Assembly (NCBI GenBank): GCA_018350325.1
Contig: JAEVLN010000004.1
Coordinates: 3,960,828-4,024,827, forward strand
Reading direction: 5' to 3'
Length of the DNA: 64,000 nt
Origin: Globodera rostochiensis
Taxonomy: Eukaryota; Nematoda; Chromadorea; Rhabditida; Heteroderidae
A program made the position numbers and the translations under genes. Positions 24,281 through 37,200 of the stretch are shown piece after piece (position 1 is the first letter of the stretch; the number at the start of each line of letters is the position of its first letter). The notes under the pieces were generated by a model that was not told the origin of the DNA, searched no databases, and saw nothing but the letters and a program-made list of their open reading frames with translations.

Positions 24281-26604
24281 TCAATGCAAATGCGTATGGA
24301 ATTTGTCTGGCTTTGGTAAATGTTCGAACAATGCGCCGAAGGACCTTAAAAGCATGAATCGATTGAATTTCGGGTCTTTAACATGCCCCAGTGACCACGG
24401 AAATAATGCTAACCCCGACCGAACTGACCTCTGTTCTATCGGTGACGGACTGTTGATCAGTAGCGGATCCCGACTTGCGGTTGCCGGGGAGCAGTAGCTG
24501 TACGCGCGTCCGTCTCTCCAGCCGAACGTGCCCAACTCGGCAGGGCCAAGCCTCGGCATCGCGCCCACACCGCCGCTGGATACGGACGATTGTGCCGACT
24601 GTTTCCGCCGAAAAGAGTCAGAGCCGGAGGACGGAGCGCGCAACGAATTGTTGGGTGAGGCGCAGGAACCGTTGGGCTGTGGAGAGGAGGCGTTGTGCAG
24701 CTGTCCGACGGTAGTGGCCACTGAATGGGCCTCCGCAAAGTCCGCCTCTATGGAGGAGGCCGACGAGCGGTGGGAGTTCAGTGAGTAGAAAAAACGCAGC
24801 GATTTGAGCGCGCCACGTCGTATAGACTGCTTGAGCACGGGGTTAGCGGGGGAAGGAGGTTGGCCAGTGCCGCTGCCGGTTTGCTGCTGCGGATGGTGGT
24901 GGTTGTGATGGGACATGGTGGAACGCTTACGCCGCTCGGAGCACGCCCTGGGAGATTGGTTGGTTGATTATGTTATCCAAGAACAGTTTATTTAAATTTG
25001 CGCTTTTAAACAAGGATTTAGATGGACAGCAACCGAACAAGTTCAACTTCACGAGAATTGAATTCACAACGGAAACTCAAATTTGACAAAGGTCAATAGC
25101 CAAAACTCACTTTATAATTGAACGCAAATCCCGGTTCAGCGCTGCGTAAAGCACCCAATTGCCTGCCGAATTGAAGTAAGTGAGCCAATTTGCAACAAAA
25201 GCCGCCCATGCGGCCCAATTGTGCTGTCGGTTGTCCACAATGCGCACGGCGAAAGTGGCACGTACTTGGAGAAGGCTCAAATTGGCACGGAAAGACGCTA
25301 AACTTGGAGGGTGGGGATACGGTAGGGTGGTGAGAGAGAGGAGGATTACGGTGGAGGGAAGGGAGGAAGAACAGAAGGCAGTAGGGCAACCAGCAGATCA
25401 GATGGAAGACGGCAATGCGCCTGAAGCCTTTCAATTAACATTTCTGTCCCAAAAGCCTTACTTTTAAATTCCCTTGCCTTATCGCGGTGGTCATGTCGCG
25501 CATATAGTGCGGGTAACGCGGCTCCGACAGCACCAACAGCGGCGGAGGAGAAGCCCGCTTTATCAGACGGGCACAAACGCGCGGTTGAGAGTCACCGGAC
25601 ACGGCGGATATGGGCGACGGAGAGTTGTCATGTCGGAGGCATTTTTCCGAGACGGAGTTGGCCGCTGCTAAAAAATGCCAAAATATACTCGAGAAAAGAA
25701 AAATTAAAATATTAACCCCGCGCTTTGCGTTGCCAAAACTTTCGCCGGACGTGAAGCACAATGCGCACGTAATTGGACTCGATGACGCCCAATTGGACAA
25801 AAAAGCCTATGGCCAACGTCCACCCGGCGACCATTTTGCCAATAGGCGACTTTTGGCCATTATCCAACTCTCTCTGAGTGCAGTTGAGGCCGTCATCGGT
25901 GGCACCGATGAAACGGACGCATAGCCAAAAAATGGCACCGCCGCAAATTGTCATGGTGAACAGGGCGAATAAAGGCGTCAATTTAACGGCAAACTTGCGC
26001 ACCTTAACTGCGTAAATCGATGAAGTGCTGAGGATTGAGTTAAAAGCCCAAATTCCTTTAAAATTATATGACAGAAAAGTCTGCTCACTTTGTTGTTGAA
26101 CGGCTTCCGAATGGTGATGAACCGTTCGATGCTAATGCAGGCAAGGCAGGTTAATGAGCACATTTTGAAACTTTGGTCAATGGCGAACATCCAACGGCAG
26201 GCGTTGTCGGAAAGTTGCTGGTCAGGGAACAGCAAATGCCAAACTCGAAAGGTCAATGAACCGCTAATGAATATATCGAGCAGTGAGAGCAGCCAAATGT
26301 ACTTCCTGAAAAGCATGAAGCAAAAGAGTAAATCCGGCACAATAACCCTGACATTGATTCGTTTTTGATATTTACTTCCCCTTTCCCGAAATAATAACTC
26401 GAGGCAGAATACCGACCGTAATCTGTCCGACGGGTTCAAGCTGTTCACCGAGGCAACGGAGGTCTTTGTGCCGGTGCGGAGAAGGGAGGCGATCACCCAC
26501 GAGTTGCCGAGCAGTCCAACCAGCAAAGTGAACAGATAAATGAAGGCGGCAGCAGCGAACACTGTCTTCAGCCACCAAAGCATTATTTGTGTTGAGCTAA
26601 ACAT
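24281..26604 (-). CDS. class A (rhodopsin-like) GPCR, orphan peptide-receptor type
   Basis: The ATG at 26604 opens an N-terminus with TM1 (FIYLFTLLVGLLGNSWVIAS, with the GN motif). TM2-3 follow: KYIWLLSLLDIFISGSLTFR and ACRWMFAIDQSFKMCSLTCL, with CISIERFITIRKPF at the end of TM3. Here ERF stands for the usual DRY. TM4-5 read LTPLFALFTMTICGGAIFWL and VAGWTLAIGFFVQLGVIESN. The third loop is long and basic. TM6 contains FRRIAVFHLICWLPYCLLFF (CWLPY motif). TM7 ends NSAGNWVLYAALNRDLRS, in place of NPxxY. The last exon is a long serine/histidine/glutamine-rich cytoplasmic tail of about 210 residues, stopping at 24281. The family is clear; the ligand is not identifiable from sequence. Confidence 0.85.
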
Positions 26605-29600
26605 TTTGTTGGTAAAAATATCAAAATGTTTCCCAAAAAGTAAGAAAAATTGGGCGGGGGGGGGAGGTGAAAGAAGGGGGCCATAACTGGGGGAGGGGAG
26701 TTAAAATGTAACTGCGCGGGTTATTGGGGGGGGGGGGGGGCTCCTCTCTCTTTTCTGCTCGGGTCGTTGCCATTTTGTGGACCAAATCATTAGCTTCGGA
26801 TGTGGAAGCATCGGAAAGCAAATCTCTCAACGGATTTGTGCTATTATCCGCCCATCAATCCTTCGGGTTCTTTGGATTTGCGCTAATCTTCAATTCACTC
26901 GCGCACCCGGCGGGTTTCATGCCATCGCCGTTGGAGTGACGCAAAATGAGTCATATTCGTTGCCATAAGGGAGGGGGGGGGGGGGGGGGGGGGGACAAAA
27001 ACCTTAGAGGCCCACGAAGGAACAATTAATGGATTCACAGTCAAAGTGCCCGAAGGAAAAGTGAGGAAAATTGATAGCTTCGAAAAGGTTATAAATATTA
27101 TTACCTAATCCATGTAACTTTTTACGATTGAATTTGGGTCCGGGTTGGGCGGAATTCCGTTTTCCGATGTTTTTTGGCCGTTTTCCGTTGTTTTTTTGGC
27201 CGTTTTCCGTTGTTTTTGGCCCGTAAAATGCCCTTTTTACGGAAAATATGCACCCCCCAAAGGACGGCATCAAAAATTTGGTGCGGATTTCTTAACTCGT
27301 TATAAAGAAAATCACTTTTTGAGAGTTGAACAGAAAAAGCCGTGTTAATTGGCTGTGAATATGCGCGGTTAATGTGAAGGACAGGTGGGATAGAACACGG
27401 AAATTAATTTAGCCAATTCCAGAATTGAACGGGCGCCGGGGGGGAGGTAATTAGGAAGGGACGCCGGGGGGGGGTAATTAGGAAAGGACGCCGGGGGGGG
27501 GGGTAATTACGGATGGGAAATGCTGGAGGTGCGGAAGGGTCTTTGTGTTGTGAGGGGGTGAAAGCGTTTTTGTGGAGCGGTCGACTAGAAAGCGAAGAAA
27601 ACCTTTGTGGGAGTGAACCCTTAAACATTCGGCGGGAATGACCCAAAGATTGGAAAGTTTGTAAAGGAATTTCGTGCCCGGGGGGGACGGGCCTCCCCAG
27701 CTTATTTATTGCTGGGGGGCCTCCGGAAGTGTTGGCATGTAAAAGTGAAGGAAGGGCCGGCAGACGCGCGAGGGGATTAGGACAGCCGGCACAGCCGAAG
27801 CCGAGGCCGAAGCCCGCCTTTTGGGAAGCGAACATTTCGGAGATTAAAAAGAATTGAGGAGGCGCTCACTTTTATGGACGTGGTTTCTGTTTTGAATTGT
27901 CGGTTCCCTTTTTGTACAAAGCGCGCGCGAAGGCGTGGAGACTCTCTCGGGAATGAAGTGACAATGTCCTCTTTGGCCGAGAGTCCTTGGCCGAGAGTGC
28001 CACCATAGTGACAGTGCCCTCTTTGGCCGAGAGTCCTTGGCCGAGACTGCCACCGTATGTCCCAAACTTCAAAATCCCTTTTTTGCCTCATCCCACGCCT
28101 ATCGCATTTGTAATCCTCGTGGACGCCAAAGGACTTCCAGCCGTCATAATTCTTTCTGTTCATCCGATCCAATCACTCCCAATTCGGCCCCCCGCCCCCC
28201 CCCAAACATTTTATTTTTGTTCGTTTGTTTTCCCGGGGAAAGGATAATCGGCACTTCCGCTGTCGTCGGCATTTTGGGTGCCAAAAGGAGGAAAATGACC
28301 GAAGAAACGAAAGAAGGGCGGGCGAATACGGCACCAATAATCAGAGACCGATGCGAAGTCCCCACAAAATTTCAATTTCGAAGAATTTCGTGTGCTTGGG
28401 GCAATAATTATAAGGCAAAATTTACGATTTTGCTTAAATAAAATAATAAATGGATGAGTCAAAATGCTGAGTTTGAATAAATGTCTCGGGGCTTTTGCTG
28501 AAAATTGAAATGGCGCGACATTTGCAGACAAACAAATCAAAGCCAACCAAAATGACAATTTAAAGTTTAAGCATTGATTATTTGAAAAGTTCGATTTGGC
28601 AATTTGCATTTTAACTTTTTGAGCCTCCGACCGGTCGAAAATAAATAAAAATAATTTTTTTAGGATTCGAATGGCCAATTTCGGCAGAAAAAAAATCTTT
28701 TTGTTGAATATTTAACTAAACGAACTAAACACAAACTTTATGCAATTCCAAACGAATGATTTGTTTCTCGGCCAAATATTTCGTCAGAGCGATAAACCGT
28801 CAACAAATTATTGCCAATTTTGGATTATGGCCAAAACGGCGGGGGGGGGGGGGAGACGGCGGCGGCAAGACATTTAATTGTGCCGACCGGCGGGCGGCTG
28901 ATCGTTTTATGGCGGGCGATGGTTCGTCGCGTTTGGGAGGGTCGCGGGGACTCGAAAAGCCCGAAATTGGGGGATTTGGGGGGGCCAAGGTTGGTTGTCC
29001 CGGATAATCCGAGTCCGTTTCCGACGGTTTGCTGTTCCGTCCGTTGCAATTGCTGGGAACGCCGGAGGGGTAAAGAAACGGGCGGACGATGGACCGTCGG
29101 TTTCGCTTCGTTTAGCTTTGCTTTGTTTAAATATTCCGGCCATTTAGTCATTTGGGCACTGATCACGGCTTTTTGTTTATAATTAATTACTTAATTAATA
29201 ATGAGAATTCTCACCAAATTTTGCAGCAATTCGGACGCAAAAAAAGCGGGGGGGGGGGGGGGGGGATTAGTTGTTATTGCAATTTACGTAAATGCCAATG
29301 CCATTGTTACAGCACAGAGAACGACCGAAGGACGAAGCAAGCCCCTCCCCCCCCCCGTTAAGCTTAAAAATAACAAAATAAATCATTTAAATTAATCTGT
29401 CGCGTCGTTTCTTAATGCCATTTTTTGATGCTAATGAATTTGCGCGGGTTAATTCCCTCAGGCGCCAAAGTTCGCCGTTCCGTTCTTTTTGTCTATCGAA
29501 AGGGCATCCGACGGACGTCAAATTATGCCCTTTCTTTCAGTGTTTCGCTGTTTAATCCCTTCCGCCGATGGGCCGATGGATGTGGCGGGTGCCCTTTCCG

Positions 29601-31226
29601 TTATTTCCGTTATTTTGATTTACACCCCCCGGGGGGGGGGGGGGGACTTAACGCATTTTGAATTACCACCAAATGAAATCCGATTTGTTTGTTACTGCCA
29701 CCCAATAAAAATGCGTCTTCTAATCGATCGATGTTCAATCAACAAAAACGGTGGCACATTTTATTGGTCGACGGACAATCCAATGGAATTAATTGAACGA
29801 AAGATAATTCGGCTATTTATGTCCGATGTCCACCAAATGAATTTTTGCATTTCGTGCAGAGACTCCCCCCCCCCCGGCGGCATTTATTTGGTGCCCTTTT
29901 TCATCCGCTCGGCGGGTTTCGTCTCATCCTTTCCGGTCTGGTGGCCATTTTTGGCTTGGAGTGATTGAAAGTTCTTTAAGAATGGGGGGGGGGGGAATTA
30001 CAAAATGAGGGGGGGGGGGGGGGGGGTCCTCAATCCGATGGATTATGCATTTTATGGCATCGGGCAATTGAATGCTTTTTTGTTGATGATGCGGGGGATG
30101 ATGGCACTCTGACGAAGGATCGGAATCGGGTGAACTCATTTCGAGGATTGGGGAAGGAAATTCCATTTTTTTTGAAATTTTCATAAAATTGGACTAATGA
30201 AGAGCATTCTTTCCGGGTTTACTATTGGGAAATTTTGGATTTTCAGTAATATTAAATATTACTGAATTTCGAAAATATTCGTTTGCAAACCGAAATTTGA
30301 CAAAACGAAATACAATAAAAAAGGCGAGGTTTGGGAAATGCGTATAAAAGGGTGGGGGCTGCCAAATGAGTCCCCCCCCCCCGTTGATCAGTTGGAAATG
30401 ATCAAAAGAAGCGGCGATGGAATGGACGAAACGAATGGGAGGATATGCATCGTCCCCCGAGGCGACCAAATTCCTATCGCTCCTCCAGCATCGTTATAAA
30501 TAATTATGGTTTCTCTCCACGCACGACACCATTCGCGCATATTTCATTTGTCTTCTTTCGCACCTTCCGATCATTCCGATTACCCCCCCCCCCCCCCCCC
30601 CCCGCTGATCGGAATCGTCGGGAAGGACAAATCCGCCCGCGGGGCGGGGCTTTGGCGGGAGGCATTTTTGTGACTATTGACAAAACTCGGGGGGGGGGGG
30701 AGCATATAATTAGCTAATTCTTTGAGTAAACTCGCCTTTGTCGGCATATCCATCAAATTCGCACAAATTTGATCCAAATTCGACTTTCGAATACCCCAAA
30801 TAAAGCATCTTTTAACGAAATGACTGCTGGAATGAACTGGAAAGATAAACAGTGCCAAATGCCGGATAGCGTCAGCTAAAAAACGCGTCGAATTTTGGTC
30901 AAAAAACGAATTTTCGGGTGAATCGACGAGAATTTGTTATTATAAGCAACGAACTTCGAATCGATTAAAACAAAATGAGATAGAAAATGTATAATATTGG
31001 CGGTATTCGAATTAGTGCTCGGCACGATTTCGGTATTACCGGTCGGTTTATATACATTTGCCGAGCACTTCAAATGCCCAAAACCCGAGATCGAAGAAGC
31101 TAATAAATAACAGTGAAATTGCCGTCCGCTGGGCTCGAGACTCCCGCAAGTTGCCTTTCAGTCCTCGCTGGCGGGGTAACATTGCCGCGGCTGTTTTCTG
31201 TTCGCTGTGTCCCCATTAAACTGAAA
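26605..31226. other. 4.6 kb intergenic region rich in simple repeats
   Basis: No exon chain with splice and family support was found on either strand. Contents include poly-G/C runs (for example 26967-26993, 28839-28851, 29247-29265, 29629-29645, 30009-30026 and 30583-30603). There are three tandem copies of a TTTTCCGTTGTTTTTTGGCC-like unit at 27160-27222. A [30 protein letters not shown] triplication lies at 27430-27510, and a 48-base direct duplication (CTCTTTGGCCGAGAGTCC...) at 27965-28060. Some long open frames (28211-28678 minus, 29489-29968 plus) show no recognisable protein. The region probably includes the GPCR promoter and 3' flank of nsy-1. Confidence 0.55.
27965..28060. repeat. two-copy 48-base tandem repeat
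   Basis: Two adjacent copies share CTCTTTGGCCGAGAGTCC and TTGGCCGAGA(G/C)TGCCACC. The unit itself contains a TTGGCCGAGAGT duplication. Confidence 0.85.
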
Positions 31227-34200
31227 TTAACTGAAATTTGTCTCATCGTCCAAACGAAAAGCAAAAAGTTTGCGCGCCTTTTGCGAGTTCTCCAGCCGTG
31301 CCCTGAGAATGTGCCGCCAAATTCGGCACGCGATGCCGCCTCTGAGCAAAAAACCGACCGAATAATTCCCAAGGGAAATTCAATTTATTTCGGTCACTCA
31401 CCGAACGCCCAGCTTCATCAGCTCCTCCCTGGTGACCAACTCCAAAATGTCCTTCTTCGTGTACCGTTCCCTCTCCAACAACTCTACCGAATGCTCGTCA
31501 CAATCAATGCGCGAAAGCCATTCACGTAAGGGCTCATCTTCATCGCTGATAACAAAATAAAATTGGCAAGACCGTGCCGCAAGATTCAGAGTTCATAAAG
31601 TCGAATAATACCAAAAAGGAGAGAGTATCGAGACCCAAGACTCTCGAGTCGAGAGTCTCGACCCACCTCATTTTCTCCAGTTCAATTCCGCTGTCATCGA
31701 CGGAGAGCAGAGGGGATGCAAAATGTCCTCCGATCAGCTGATTGTTCAAAGGGTGCCCCGGCCCAATTGCCTGCCGCGGTGCCGTCATCCCCGAAAACTG
31801 CTGGTGGTGGTGGGGGGTATGGAGACTGACCGAACTTCCCGGCGCCAAATCGGAAGTCGAAGTGCACAGCGAGCGAATTCGTTCCCGTCGCTCCACAAAT
31901 GCCGCCTCTAACACGCTAAGCAACTTCCGCTCCACGCTGATCAGATCGTCCCAGAGACTGCGCAAATGTTCAGATCAATTTGGAGAATTGCATCGCTCAC
32001 CTTTTGATTTGTTCTGTGTAGGATTTGTTCAGATCGATGGATGCGGTAGAGATCAGATTTGAAGGCTTTTGGGTGGTAAGCTGTTGGGCCGAACACTGCT
32101 TGAACTCCTCCTCGGGACTTATCTGTTCTTCTGAAAGGAAACTTCAGTAAACAGCATCAGTCTAATGAACGTGTTCATAAACTCACGGGGCCTCAAAAAT
32201 TTGATTGCTTGTTGTACAGCATTTCGTATCAGATCATCCAACGTGAACATCCAGTGGGGCTTGATCTTTTGCAGCTTGAGCAGTGGTTGGACCTTCAGAA
32301 CACAAAATCAAAATTCTTTTTGAGAGTGGGCATTAGAGGATTAGCGATCGAACTGAGTGGAGCCGAATCCCGATTAGGCACTTTCGAATTTATTAGAATC
32401 AATCAATTAGGGATAAAGACCGTGTTCGGGAATAGGTAAAGGGCGATCATCAGCTGATGCACCGGTGTCATTTGCTCGTTGTGCCGGGGGCCGCCAAGCC
32501 CCTCGCAAATGCCCTCAAGCGTACTCTGAAGGAATTCCTGCGCGGGTGCCAAGTCGACGGCGGTTGGCCCTCCGCCATCTTTTGGCAAAATGAACAGCTT
32601 AAAAGTACCGATGACCGAATGAGAAGACTCAAAAAATGAGAAATTGGCACCCACCCGAAGACTTTGAAGGAGCCGAGTCAGTGCCGTCAGAGAGAGCAGC
32701 AACTCCTCGACACCGATTTCGTTCAGCAGCTGCTCATGCCATTTTTCAATTATCTAAAACAGACAAATAATGAAATAAGGTCAAGACCCAATCTCTCATA
32801 AGCATTAAAAATAAATGTTCGAAAGTCTCAGTCTGAAGCCGAGAAATGTGTTGACCTGCGCTTCGTGCTGCTCGAGAATCAAAATCAGCGTCGTTCTGCG
32901 CTCGCCCTCCTTCTGAAGAGTGAAGAAGAAGTTGGAGAAGGAATTCTCTTCCGGTATGCTCAATGCCGTGGACGGAGACACTCCGAGGAAAGGGCCGTTG
33001 TCGGAGCAAAAGGAAGGGCTGGCAGTATGGGGCGTTTGGTAGTCGCGGATGGGGCTAAAGCCATGCAATTCAACTCCAACAATTCCAAAGCGTCCAAAAA
33101 TAATTTGGGGACCTCGTCGGCTGAGAAACTTGCGGCGGAATTGACAAGGGACTGGACGGCTTCGGGGCTCGGAGTTGGTGGGCAACGACGGCACTTTGGT
33201 CCGCAAATGCCAAAAGAGAGGAGGAAGTACTTGCAAGGCTGGGAAACTTTGGGGAAGCGGACAGCTGCGCCTGGGGGGCTTGGGCGGTAGAAACCGGCGG
33301 ATTTGTTGCTGAAGGAGAGGAATCATTCAAATGCCGGGGGGCCGGACATCCCCTAAGGCGCACCGCAAAATGGCGTAGTTGACAGATACGGTTCAATGCG
33401 CAACTTCAAATTGCGTTCATTGCCAATTCGCCGGTCCGTTCGTTCCGCCGGCGGTCGATTTCGCGTTGACGTGGAAGGCGTGGTGACGTGCGTTTGTTGG
33501 GAGAAGGGCGGCGTGGCAGCGGAGGAGGCGGCGGCGGAAGCGGAAGAGGGAGTGTTAGCCCCCGCGGCGGAGGAGGCCGTCATCCCGCTCATGTGCGAAG
33601 CGGAACGATAAAACTCTGAAAAAATAGTATTTGGAGGAGGGGGGGATGTCAACGACAGACTGATCGGGCATGATGCCCGCCCTTCGAAATGCTTAACTTA
33701 CTGCTCGGGTGCTTTTCTCCTCCTCCCGCTGCTGCTGCTGAAGCTGTACTTTCAATTCTTTTCTTCGAATTTGCACTTCTGCTGCTGAAACATTTGCTTA
33801 GGACGCTGGTACTGTACTAATGGCTTACGAGTTACTGTAATACTGTTTAATGAACGAATCGTTAAGCAATTCTGCGGCGCTCGGCCGTTCTGCGGGGTCG
33901 GGATTGAAGCAACTGGGGCGTAAATGGATGTGCGGACGGGAAAGTCAAATGGAGGCACCTTTTGATGAAATTGGTGGCCGACTCGCTGAGATGGGCCGGA
34001 ATTGGCGGATGGATTCGATGCATTCCGACTAAACGACACAAATTGGGTGATGTCCGAGATAATGACCGACCTTTGAACACAGCCGCTTCGGGTAGACCAA
34101 GCTGTACAGAGAAAGGGCTTTGGTTCAAGTCCAACCCGGACCAGAACCTCAATGAAAGGCGGCTTTCCGGTGACCATTTCGATCAAAGTTGCGCCTGTAA

Positions 34201-37200
34201 TATGCGGTTAGCTGCGCTCATTCGGCTTTAAACCTTACCAAAGCTCCAAATGTCCGCTGGTGGGCCATAGCCCTGAAATTCGGGGGCTAAAAGTGAACAG
34301 AAAAAGCCATCATTTATTTACCCGTTGTCCACCGGTGATCACTTCGGGCGCCATATATTGGAGAGTTCCTGAAAATGATCAAATATAAAAATAGATTTGT
34401 TGGAAAGCCGATCGTCCTGCTGACTGATTTTGTCCAAACCGATCGTTCACCTTTGAACGTGTCGGTGACCGGGTTGAGGCCGGCAAGCCGTTTGCATGTG
34501 CCAAAGTCGGAAATTTTGCACAGCCCCGAGTACTGATTGACCAGCACATTTTCACCTTTAATGTCCCGATGCACAATTTTCTGGGAGTGCTAAAATGTTA
34601 ATAAATAGCCGATAAAATGAATAAGACAATGGCACACCAGATATTTAAGCCCCTCCAAAATTTGACGGGCATAAAATGCCATTGTTTGCTCGTTGTCCAG
34701 CGGCCCCCATTTGGAACGGATCAATGAGCTCAAACTTCCTGAATTGTTAAATTAGAAGCCGCCGTTCGGTCGGCACTTGTCGATGCTCACCTCCGGGCAC
34801 GTGTTCCATGAAGATGAGAAAGAAGGAGCCCGTCTCGCGCTTCTCCACCTTGGAGCCGAGGTACTTGACGATGTTGTGCTGGGAGAGGGTCGAGTGCAGT
34901 TGGATCTCCTCCGTCAACGGCTGCACCTCCTCCTCATTCTTCACTTCGATTTCCTTCACAACGATCGACCGTTGCGTGGTGATGTCGCGGGCCGAGTAAA
35001 CCTAACAAAACGACGTCAAAAGTCCTCTCGCATTTTCAAAAATCGGCGGATTTTGAAAAGAAAAACCAAGTCCCGCCATTATATTTGACTTTTCGAGATT
35101 GGGTTTATCCCCCGAGGCGCTAACTCTCGATCAGATTGGACTCATAGGCCCGAAATTGATAAATTGGGCCGGCCGACTGTCAGCCCTCGGAGCTCGATTA
35201 AACAAAATGAATGCTTTTTGTATTACTGTGCCGTAAGTGCCACGGCCCAGCACAATGCGTTCCCTGTTGCTGTCCACTTCGTATTCAAACTGTAATTTGT
35301 GTCTAATTTAGTCTTATTTGTGTCTTAATTTGTGTGTAATTAATTTGTGTCTAATTTGTGTCTTAATTGTGTGTAATTAATTTGTGTCTAATTTGTGTCT
35401 TAATTGTGTGTAATTAATTTGTGTCTAATTTGTGTCTTAATTGTGTGTAATTAATTTGTGTCTAATTTGTGTCTTAATTGTGTGTAATTAATTTGTGTCT
35501 AATTTGTGTCTTAATTGTGTGTAATTAATTTGTGTCTAATTTGTGTCTTAATTGTGTGTAATTAATTTGTGTCTAATTTGTGTCTTAATTGTGTGTAATT
35601 AATTTGTGTTGTGCCAAACCGCCCGTGCCAACACTGACCTCCAGCGAGTCACTTTCGGCACCGGTCAAAATGTTCCGTTCGCAGCCGCCCTCCATTGACA
35701 CAATCATTTCAATTACACTCAAATTTGGAATTTTTGAAGTGTCTTTCAACAAAAAAAATTGTTACATGGCACAATGTTTGGAGGAGGGAAAAGTAAAGTT
35801 GAAATCGTCCGAGTTTTCGAACACGTACAGAAACATGGACCTGCAAATTGGCGAAATGCCGAAGTTGTCGAAGACATTGGCACAACCCACCGGTCATCTC
35901 GCTTGGAGGCACTGACCGCCTTAATGTTGTTCGCCTTGAACTCCCACCGATGGCTTTCGCACGTCGACCCTCCGTTCAGCTGCATTTCCTTCTTCAATTG
36001 GCTCTTTTGGCGGTCCTCCAGCACATGGTACAGAATTATCTGTTTAATCATTTGATGTTTGGTCAATCATTTGATGTTTGGTGTCAAAGAAACGGCCGCC
36101 CACTCACATCGTCCGCGTTCACATTCAAATAACTCGGCGTCAACGTTTTGTTCAGCTCTTGGATCAGCACCGGAAAGCGCGAGGAGGCAATTTCGGTGTG
36201 TTGGGATTCAATGCATTCCATGAAAAATTCGGTCCAAAACAGAAAAGTCTTCTTCTCGCGTTCCACTGGGGACAATTGGAGGGTGGCGGTGCATCGGTTA
36301 ATCAATTTGATGTTCTCCATGGTCGACTTCAAAAACCAAACCGGGGGCTTCAGCCTAAAATTAAATGTTTTATTAAGGATTTTGATGGAGGCCGCCGCTT
36401 AATGGTTATATATTCCTTTCTGATCACTTTAAGCTTCAAATCGATCGGTTTGAAGCCTAAAATGGATAAGCCGATCTGTTGATCGTTATTTGTCCTTACA
36501 TGGCCATCTTTTCAGCCGCCAGACAAGCCTTGTTGTAATCTTCGGCCAGAACTGCACAAAAAAGGGAAATCACTTCCAATTGGTTGGTTCTTAATCACTG
36601 CCACCGACCCGAAACTTCGAAAAAGGTGGCCACGTCCCAATAGTCCGTCATATTGGCCAATGCGCCTTTACGGCCCAGCAAACTGTTCAGCACAACGGCA
36701 ATTTGTTGGAGTTCGGGCGAATTCTCGAATTGTTCCCCGCGGGCGCGAAGCATTGTTGTTAAGTCTTTAGGGGAGGGGACTCAAAAAAGGACAAAATTCA
36801 AACGCACTGATCCCGCTGTACTCCAGGGGGGACAGTTTGAAGGCCTTGCGATACCTAAAAACTAAATTTGTTTCTATTTTCTTGTCCGTCCGTCCAAACT
36901 CTCCAAAAGCCTTCTCCAATCCAAAAAAAGCTTCGTTCGTCTACAAAAACGCCATGCCGAAAGTCTTGCCTTGACTCCAAGACTATTTCGGTCTCGAGAA
37001 GGGCTTCAAATTTCGGACCTCATCTCCACCCTGGACAACAGAAAAGCCCGACCTCGACCTCTCGAGGTAAAACCCGAATTTTCTGCAAATTTCCGATATT
37101 CTCAGACCATTCGATGGCTTTGTCCAGCGCCTGACGATCTTCGTAATTGCTGGAGATGAACTTGTCCTTGTACACCCTCCCGGCCAGGCAAATTACATCT

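Noticed and set aside
28211..28678. A 155-codon minus-strand frame in the 4.6 kb intergenic region
   Set aside because: Residue make-up looks random, no family resemblance and no exon partners.
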